This document shows positions 58,080 to 64,000 of a stretch of 64,000 nucleotides of DNA, in pieces. The notes below the pieces were generated by a model. That model was not told where the DNA came from. It saw nothing but the letters and a program-made list of their open reading frames with translations, and made no database searches. Location of the stretch: the NCBI RefSeq assembly GCF_030272615.1, contig NC_081409.1, forward strand, positions 242,057,832-242,121,831. The letters run 5' to 3'. Numbering within the stretch: position 1 is the first letter of the stretch; every line of letters starts with the position of its first letter. The position numbers were made by a program, and so were the translations under genes. This DNA comes from Cryptomeria japonica (lineage: Eukaryota > Streptophyta > Pinopsida > Cupressales > Cupressaceae).

Positions 58080-58400
58080 ATTTCAAAACTCACACAAAAC
58101 GCTCATTGTCTCATATGCGCCAAAACAATCATCAAATGCGCAATTTCATATGCGCTATTTGATCCATCATATGTGCGACTAAACTCATCAAATGCGCTAA
58201 AAAACATGTTATATGCATAACATTGTTTCTTATATGAGTCATACTGTTTCTTATATGCGTTAATCTGCAACTCCTATGCGCTAATCAAAAAATTATATGT
58301 GCAAAAAGAAAAATCAAATGCGCTACGATAAAAATTAAATGCGCAATAAAATTTATCGCATGTGCTAAAATCAAAATCATATGCGTGAAAGCAGCGACAA
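58080..58400 (-). repeat. Inverted GCGCAT-type array near the antisense promoter
   Basis: About 15 units of (T)AGCGCATATGA / GCGCATTTG read on the minus strand, spaced about 18-25 bp. The same words in the same sense relative to transcription form the array in the 5' leader at 43223-43510. Confidence 0.7.
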
Positions 58401-58527
58401 AAAAAGAAAATGCGCAAAAAAACCCTAGCTAGCCCGAAAAATTCAAAAATCTTGCAAAAACACCTAAAATCTAAGCTAAAAATTTACAAGTCGGGTTAGA
58501 AAATCGAACTCATCGGTGGGCCATACT

Positions 58528-58587
58528 CTACTGGCCTCTCAAATCGACAAACTCGCTTGGAACAGTGATGATGATAGGGGGTGCCAT
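58528..58587 (-). CDS. Proposed first coding segment of the antisense PMD gene
   Basis: ATG at 58587 opens MAPPIIITVPSEFVDLRGQ before a stop at 58530-58528. A possible donor (CCA/GTAGAG) at about 58531 and an acceptor (GATATAG) at about 57255 would join it to the PMD body, removing about 1.28 kb of repeats. The splice is an inference; the exact frame across it is disturbed by an A8 run at about 57210. Confidence 0.4.
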   Translation of the reverse strand: MAPPIIITVPSEFVDLRGQ

Positions 58588-58661
58588 CTCCTCTCTCTCC
58601 TCCAGGCTCCAATGCTCCAAAGACAAGTGTGCAAATGAGCTAGAAATGGGCCCTTGGAGGC

Positions 58662-58669
58662 TTATATAG
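58662..58669 (-). promoter_or_regulatory. TATA box for antisense transcription of the PMD gene
   Basis: Minus-strand GCTATATAAGCC (58661-58672) lies 75-80 nt upstream of the ATG at 58587, the spacing of a plant core promoter with a short leader. Confidence 0.55.
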
Positions 58670-59044
58670 CCTATGTTGACGCAAGCGGCTGTGATGCCTT
58701 GGTGGACAGGCGATAAATTTAAAAATAAAAAATATAAAAAAAATTAAAAAATCCAACAAAAAATAAAAATAAAATAAAATCCAAAAAGATCACCATTTTT
58801 TCAAATATCGCCATATTTCATGCCATCTCCTCGAAAAATGCATTTTTTCTCAATTTATCGCCCGAGGGGGCATATCATCATCAATCTCATATCGATACCA
58901 GTTCCATATCAACATCTCATATCGAAATCACTTTTTCATATCCAGGGAATCATATCAACAACTTTGGCGACATCATCATATCGCAAAATTTTGACGACAA
59001 ATTGAGCATCTTCTTTGAATCAACATGTGGTCACACGTTAACTC

Positions 59045-59058
59045 AAAGAGGGGCAAAA
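59045..59058 (+). other. Tat-C polypurine tract
   Basis: AAAGAGGGGCAAAA directly precedes the 3' LTR start TGTAGACACC. Confidence 0.85.
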
Positions 59059-60682
59059 TGTAGACACCTAAAAGTTGCACAACAAATTAAGTGAATTTTA
59101 TTCATTTAATTATCCCTATTTCTTTCGATTGATTAAATTAAGATTTAATTAATATCCCTATTTCTCTAAATTTGCTCATTAATCAAATTAAAGATTTGAT
59201 TAATATTTCCCTTCTTCTATCCTAGCCATTTAATTAAATTCACATTTAATTGAAATCCCCCTTCTAACCATTTTTAATTAAATTCACATTTAATTAAATC
59301 CCCCTTCTAAGCCGTTTTTAATTAAATTCACATTTAATTAAAATCCCCCTTCTAACCTTTTTTTAATAAAATTCATATTTAATTAAATCCCCCTTCTAAG
59401 CCATTTTTAATTAAATTCACATTTAATTAAATTCCTCTTCTAGCCCATTTAATTAAAACCACCCACTTGCAAAATTAAAAATCACATTTAAATAAATCAA
59501 TATTTATTTAAATCCTACAAATGCAAGTTGCAGCCAAAATTAAAATAAATTCATTTTATTTTAATTAAATTCTTTTCCCCCACCCACTTGCAAAATCCCA
59601 CATCTCCCACTTGCCTCCTAAACCTTTTCTAGAGCCTTCTAGATTCTTCTAATCCTATCTTAATTAACCTAATCCATCTCTTAAACATTTGCACATTGCT
59701 TAAGAGAAGTCACTTCTCAAAAATGTCTCAAAGTCTTTGGAATGCATTAAAGGCTTTATGTCCTCAACAAGTTAACCTTTAAAGTCTTCCAAACCATTAA
59801 TGGTTAACTCAACCCTTCCCACATGGTTAGAGACTTTCTCTCTAACTTAACGCTCATCTAACCCAAGGGTCTCATCAAGCACTTATGGTTTTGACCATAG
59901 TTATCCTATTAACCTTTACACAAGAGTTTATCCCTTGGATAAAAGCTTTATCCAATGGATAACTCTAACCCAACCTTAACCATTACCTCTTAAGGTAACC
60001 TTCATGTCTTCTCAGACATTTAATTCTTCTTTCATCTCCTCTCAAGCCCTCTCAAGATGACATTTGTCAACTTGGGATTGGATTGAATCCCTCACATGGA
60101 TTTATAACTTTCAATCCTAGCCCTTGTTGAGATTATTGAATCTCAACCCTTCATTGCCCTATTTTTCCTATAAATAGAGCTCTCATTCTTCATTTTTGAG
60201 ATATCCAAGTCTTTGTGCATCAAACTTATAGTCTCATTTCATCAAGCATTGTTAAAATCTCTTTAATATTAGTAATTAGATCATTTAGTTTTGCATCTCA
60301 ACTAGCAATATCATGTTAGCTTCATTTTATAGGCTAGTTCAATATCATCATTCTCATGCTAGTTAGCTTCATATCAATATCTTGCATCTTACCGTCATCT
60401 AGTTTCATATCTAAATCATCACTAAGATCTTAGTTGCATTTCCATTTTGATCTTAGAATCATCATATATCCCTCGTTCTTTTGGTTGTTATCCTATAGGT
60501 CAAGTGCTCTTCCAAGTTGAGAGCCACCTTGATTTGAAGGATCCTTGGAGATAGAGAACAATGAGACACACTTAAGATCTTTACTTCATTTATTCTAATG
60601 ATTTTGATCTCTAACATAATGTCCCATTGGTGTGTTTGTCTTGTTTTCCTTTCTCATGCAGGTACCACAATCTGAGCTCACA
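59059..60682 (+). repeat. Tat-C 3' LTR (1,624 bp)
   Basis: TGTAGACACC...GAGCTCACA with TATA box CTATAAATAG at 60168-60177. Contains 59915-60121, absent from the 5' LTR, and about five 45-bp units at 59225-59445. Followed by the duplication gtaat. Confidence 0.92.
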
Positions 60683-60919
60683 GTAATATTTCACATACTA
60701 CTGCAGAGTATCATCTTACTGTGGGTAGGTTCCCACCGTGGTTTTTCCCTTAACCGGGTTTTCCACATCGAAATCTTGGTGTTGTGTGTTGTGTTCTCAA
60801 TTTGCTTATCTTTGTTGTTACTGCAATTTATCATATATGTGTTTTGTGATTAAGTCTTATGTTCTGGTGAATACTGATTCACCCCCCCTCTTAGTCTTCC
60901 TTCTTGACTGTTGCTAATA
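60683..60919 (+). repeat. Copia 5' LTR, second piece
   Basis: After the gtaat duplication the Copia LTR resumes with CCCACCGTGGTTTTTCCC, GGGTTTTCCAC and CACCCCCCCTCTTAGTC, sequence typical of the LTR end. The exact last base (about 60919) is uncertain. Confidence 0.78.
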
Positions 60920-60922
60920 ATA

Positions 60923-60933
60923 GGTATCAGAGC
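60923..60933 (+). other. Copia primer-binding site
   Basis: GGTATCAGAGC complements the 3' end of the plant initiator tRNA-Met, the usual Copia primer. Confidence 0.85.
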
Positions 60934-60975
60934 TGGATCCTCTGGTAGAAGCTTAATCACTTCAGGAGATCCGAG

Positions 60976-62007
60976 ATGGCATCTCAAGGTGTTATCTTTA
61001 AGAAGGACAGTCTGAGATTTGATGGGAGTAACCATGCTATATGGAAGGACCGGAAGGAAGTGCACTTGAAATGTCTTAGTGAAGATTATTAGAAGATTGC
61101 AAAGAATGCATATATTGTTTCTTTGAATGGACTGACTACTCCTAATGAGATCAAAGCAACTAAACATAATATTGGAGCGAAGGAAGCATTGTTTAGTGTC
61201 CTGACTGATTCTGAGATGATAAATGTAATGGGTCTTTAGACTGCACATGAGATCTGGGTAAAGCTTGAAATTCTGTATGAATGTGATAAACAAGTGAAGG
61301 TTGCTAAGTTGCAGAGTTTGAAAGAAAAATATGAGATGTTGAAGATGGGAGATGATGAGAACATACACTCCTACATGGCTAAGGTGAATGATCTTGTCCT
61401 AGGTATCAGATGTGTCGGTGGAACCATTGAGGAAGATCAAATTGTTGCTAAGGTGTTGAGATCTTTGCCTCTCACTTATAAACATAAGGTTGCTGCTATT
61501 GATGAGATATGGAGTGTGACTATAGTGAGAGATATGTTGGTTGGAGATATTGTTGCATTTGAGCTAAGTGTGTTTGGAGAATCACATGGAAAGTCTGAAA
61601 CTGCATTCAGAGCATTTGCATCCGTATCCAGTAAGCTGAAATAGGATTCTGATGAGTGCAGAATATCTAGATATGTAAGAAAGAGAGAGAGAAGAGAGAT
61701 GGAAGAGCAAGAAAGAGAGCTGGATGAACTTGAAGCACTAATTGCTCAGAGATTGCCTAAAGGAGCTGGTAAGTATGATAGAAAGTTGCCTTTGAAATGT
61801 TTCTCTTGTAATAAGATAGGACATTTTTCTTCTAGATGCTCGGAGAGAATGGCTAAGTATGGCATACATGATAAGTTTGATAAGCATGATAGAAATGATA
61901 GATATGAAAAGCATGAGAAGTATGATAAGCCTTACAAGCCTAACCGGAAGTATAGGAATAAGAAGAACTGTTATTATGCTATTGATGAAGGTATTACAAA
62001 TGAATAA
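60976..62007 (+). pseudogene. Copia gag
   Basis: ATG at 60976 starts MASQGVIFKKDSLRFDGSNH, then AIWKDRKEVHLKCL and HEIWVKLEILYECDKQVKVA, the UBN2-type Copia gag fold, to about 61640. A Glu-rich stretch leads to the zinc knuckle CFSCNKIGHFSSRC (about 61799-61840) and a His/Asp/Lys-rich tail (KHDRNDRYEKHEKYDK). In-frame stops at about 61090, 61240 and 61642 inactivate it. 61294-61644 and 61699-62007 are the longest open parts. Confidence 0.85.
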
Positions 62008-63649
62008 TTAGAAGGAAATGAAGTTGTATTCCTTGCCATTAAGGAAGATGGACCTGTACCTATGGATTCCACTAGGTGTACTATTGAGGAGAAAACTTTA
62101 GCTGCTAAAGTTGAAGAGAAAGATGAATGGGTAATTGACAATGGTTTTTCACATAATATGACCAGTGAAAAAAGCAAATTTGTGAGTATGGAAAGATATG
62201 ATGGTGGAATAGTTAGATTTGGAGATGACAAATCCTGTGTGATCTGTGAGAGAGGTTCTATTTCTTTTGATGGTAAGCATAACACTAATGATGTATTGTA
62301 TGATCTACAATTCAAGGATGGAAAATGCAGGATCTTAAATGCCTCTAGTATAGAGATTGCATCTGGAACTAAGACTGAAGGTAAAATTTTTCATTTGAAT
62401 GTTGGTGAGAAAATTTGTTTGATTGCTCAGATTGACGAGAGTTGGTTGTGGCATAGAAGAATGTGTCATGTAAATTTTGATTCAATGATTAAGATCAGTT
62501 CTACACATGTTGTAAGAGATTTGCCTAAGATTGTTAAGCCTGCTAATCCGGTATGTAAGGAATGTCAATTGGGTAAGCAAACAAATATTTATTTCAAGAG
62601 AAAACAATATACATCAGATGGACTGCTAGATCTTGTGCATATTGACCTATCTGGACCTACAAATGTTGCAGGGTGATAGATATTTTATGCTACTAATTGA
62701 TTATTCTAGGATGACCTGGGTTATCTTTTTGAAGAAGAAATCAGAAGTGTTGGACAAGTTCAAGATATTCAAACCAAAGGTTGAGACTAATTCCAAATTT
62801 AAGATGAAGTGTCCGAGATTTGATAGAGGTGGAGAATTCTATTTTGGCGATTTCAATTCATTCTATGAGAAGCATGGGATTAGAAGACAATTATTTTCTC
62901 CTAGAACCCCTCATCAGAATGGAGTTGTTGAGAGGAAGAACATAACTGTCTTGGATACTGCAAGGACTATGTTGATTGAAGGAAATGTTCTAAAGATCTA
63001 CTAGAAAGAATCCATTAGCATTGTTGTTTACACATTCAACAAGGTTCACATCAAAGGTGATACCGATAAGACTCCTTATGAGCTATGGTTTGGTCATGCT
63101 CCTACTGTGAGATATTTCAGAGTATTTGGTAGCAAGTCTTATATCAAGAGAGATGAGGATATAGGAAAGTTTGATGCTAGAAGTGATGAAGGAATTTTCT
63201 TGGGATATTCAACAAAGAGAAAATTCTATCGGTGCTACAACAAGAGACTGAGAAAGATAGTGGAGAGTGCAAATGTGAAGGTGGATGAGAACCTTAGAAA
63301 AGGTATCAGAACATGTAGTTATGATGATGGACAACATATTGCTTTAACGCCTATTCAGACTAAAGAGCCTAAGAAGAATGATCTGGTAGAGATAGTTAAT
63401 CTGAATGTTGTTGCTGCCAGTGAAGAAGTTCAAAAACCAGAAGATCAGAACAATAAGAAGACTCTGAGGTATGTAAGACTGAATCATTCTGAAAATAAGA
63501 TTATTGGTGATAAGAACAAAGGTGTAATGACTAGAAGAAGGTTACATGTTGAAGAAGTATATTTGATTTCTAAAGTTGAACCTAAAGATGTTGTTGAAGC
63601 TTGCAAAGATAAAAATTGGATGAGATCTATGGAAGAAGAACTAGATTAG
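62008..63649 (+). pseudogene. Copia protease and integrase
   Basis: Protease active site WVIDNGFSHNMT (D-N-G in place of D-[ST]-G) at about 62128. The pre-integrase zinc region LWHRRMCHVNFDSM with CKECQLGK runs at about 62445-62580. The integrase core has LVHIDLSGPT, FDRGGEF and PHQNGVVERKN, keeping D, D and E (the usual TDNGGEF reads FDRGGEF). A stop-frameshift lies at about 62675 and a stop at 63001. The C-terminal part from 63107 (RVFGSKSYIKRDEDIGKFDA, GIFLGYSTKRKFYRCYN) is intact to 63649. Confidence 0.87.
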
Positions 63650-64000
63650 ATTGAAAGTAATAATATTGGAAACTTGTGCCTAGACCTAAGGATAGGAATG
63701 TTATTGGTACTAAATGTGTATTCAGGAACAAATTGAATGAAGTTGGTGAAGTTGTCAGAAATAAAGCTATACTAGTTTGCAAAGGATACTCTCAAAAAGA
63801 AATAATTGATTATGAGGAGACTTTTTCTCCGATGGCTAGACTTGAAGCTGTTAGACTGTTACTTGCTTATAAAGATTTCAAGGTATATCAAATTTATGTC
63901 AAATCTGCCTTTTTGAATGGTGTTCTTGAGGAAGAAGTCTACATTGAGAAACTTGATGGATTTTCACTATCAGATGATGGAGATATGGTATGTAAGTTGA
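63650..64000 (+). pseudogene. Copia reverse transcriptase, beginning only
   Basis: [20 protein letters not shown], then [20 protein letters not shown] and [18 protein letters not shown] are the first conserved blocks of Copia RT. The frame differs from the preceding integrase frame, indicating a shift near 63650. The window ends before the catalytic YVDD. Confidence 0.85.

Larger units (their letters stand above)
41652..60682 (+). mobile_element. Tat-C: complete giant Ty3/Gypsy Tat-lineage element (19,031 bp)
   Basis: LTRs 41652-43130 and 59059-60682 are flanked by the 5-bp duplication gtaat (41647-41651 and 60683-60687), inside the Copia LTR. The sense strand carries gag, protease, G-patch, RT, degenerate Gypsy RNase H, archaeal-type RNase H and integrase. 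About 6 kb follow before the 3' LTR, holding an antisense PMD gene and repeat arrays. Dual RNase H and extra antisense ORFs are known features of the Tat lineage (Ogre, Grande, Retand relatives). Many stops in pol show it is inactive. The first LTR base pair has mutated from TG to TA. Confidence 0.93.
40641..64000 (+). mobile_element. Copia LTR retrotransposon, split by Tat-C and cut by window end
   Basis: The 5' LTR is in two pieces (40641-41651 and 60688-about 60919) around Tat-C. Then come a GGTATCAGAGC initiator-Met-type PBS, gag, protease, integrase and the beginning of reverse transcriptase, the Copia order (integrase before RT). The 3' LTR lies off-window. The LTR length without Tat-C is about 1.25 kb. 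In-frame stops mark an inactive copy. Confidence 0.88.

Noticed and set aside
1-64000. tRNA, rRNA, or organellar insertions
   Set aside because: No cloverleaf-like promoter boxes, rRNA core sequence or organelle genes were recognised by eye; a tRNAscan or Infernal run would be needed to exclude small RNA genes.

Overview
The window is nuclear DNA of a large-genome land plant. A gymnosperm (conifer-like) fits best, as an inference from one tiny gene spread over 9 kb, dense nested LTR retrotransposons and degraded LINEs. There is no bacterial-type gene, rRNA or recognised tRNA. Almost all long reading frames belong to transposable elements (TEs). The one confident host gene is a two-exon HIG1-domain (mitochondrial supercomplex factor) gene, exons 16933-17017 and 25873-26030, + strand, 80 codons, with an 8.86 kb intron full of TE debris.

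Layout. 1-6751: 5' part of a Tat-lineage Ty3/Gypsy element on the minus strand (Tat-A: LTR, PBS, leader, gag, protease, G-patch), running off the left edge. 6752-7875 and 13947-14444: ORF1 of a LINE (LINE-A, minus), split by a complete 6.07 kb Gypsy element (Gypsy-B, 7876-13946; 318-bp LTRs differing at 5 positions; 5-bp target duplication cattt). Gypsy-B keeps gag, four zinc knuckles and protease but has lost RT, RNase H and most of integrase. 14445-16932: AT-rich, no gene recognised. 16933-26030: the HIG1 gene. Its intron carries a minisatellite, a non-autonomous hAT-like element (18676-21842) holding a solo LTR (19077-21315, target duplication atccc), and a LINE fragment (LINE-B). 28515-31856: a hAT transposon, minus strand, with an 8-bp target duplication (ctcttgac), BED finger, DUF659 and dimerisation domains. 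33850-40640: LINE-C, minus strand. 40641-64000: a Copia element whose 5' LTR is split by the giant Tat-C element (41652-60682, 19.0 kb, target duplication gtaat). The Copia body continues past the right edge.

Tat-C is the richest object. On the sense strand it has gag, protease, G-patch, RT, a degenerate Gypsy RNase H, a second archaeal-type RNase H and integrase. Between integrase and the 3' LTR it carries, antisense, a decayed plant mobile domain (PMD) gene with its own TATA box and a short first coding segment. Arrays of GCGCAT-type repeats lie in inverted orientation in its 5' leader and next to the antisense promoter. Relative order of events from nesting: LINE-C, then Copia, then Tat-C; LINE-A, then Gypsy-B and Tat-A independently; hAT-like intron element, then the LTR element now reduced to a solo LTR. 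All alignments were made by eye. Domain names rest on motif recognition, not on database searches.
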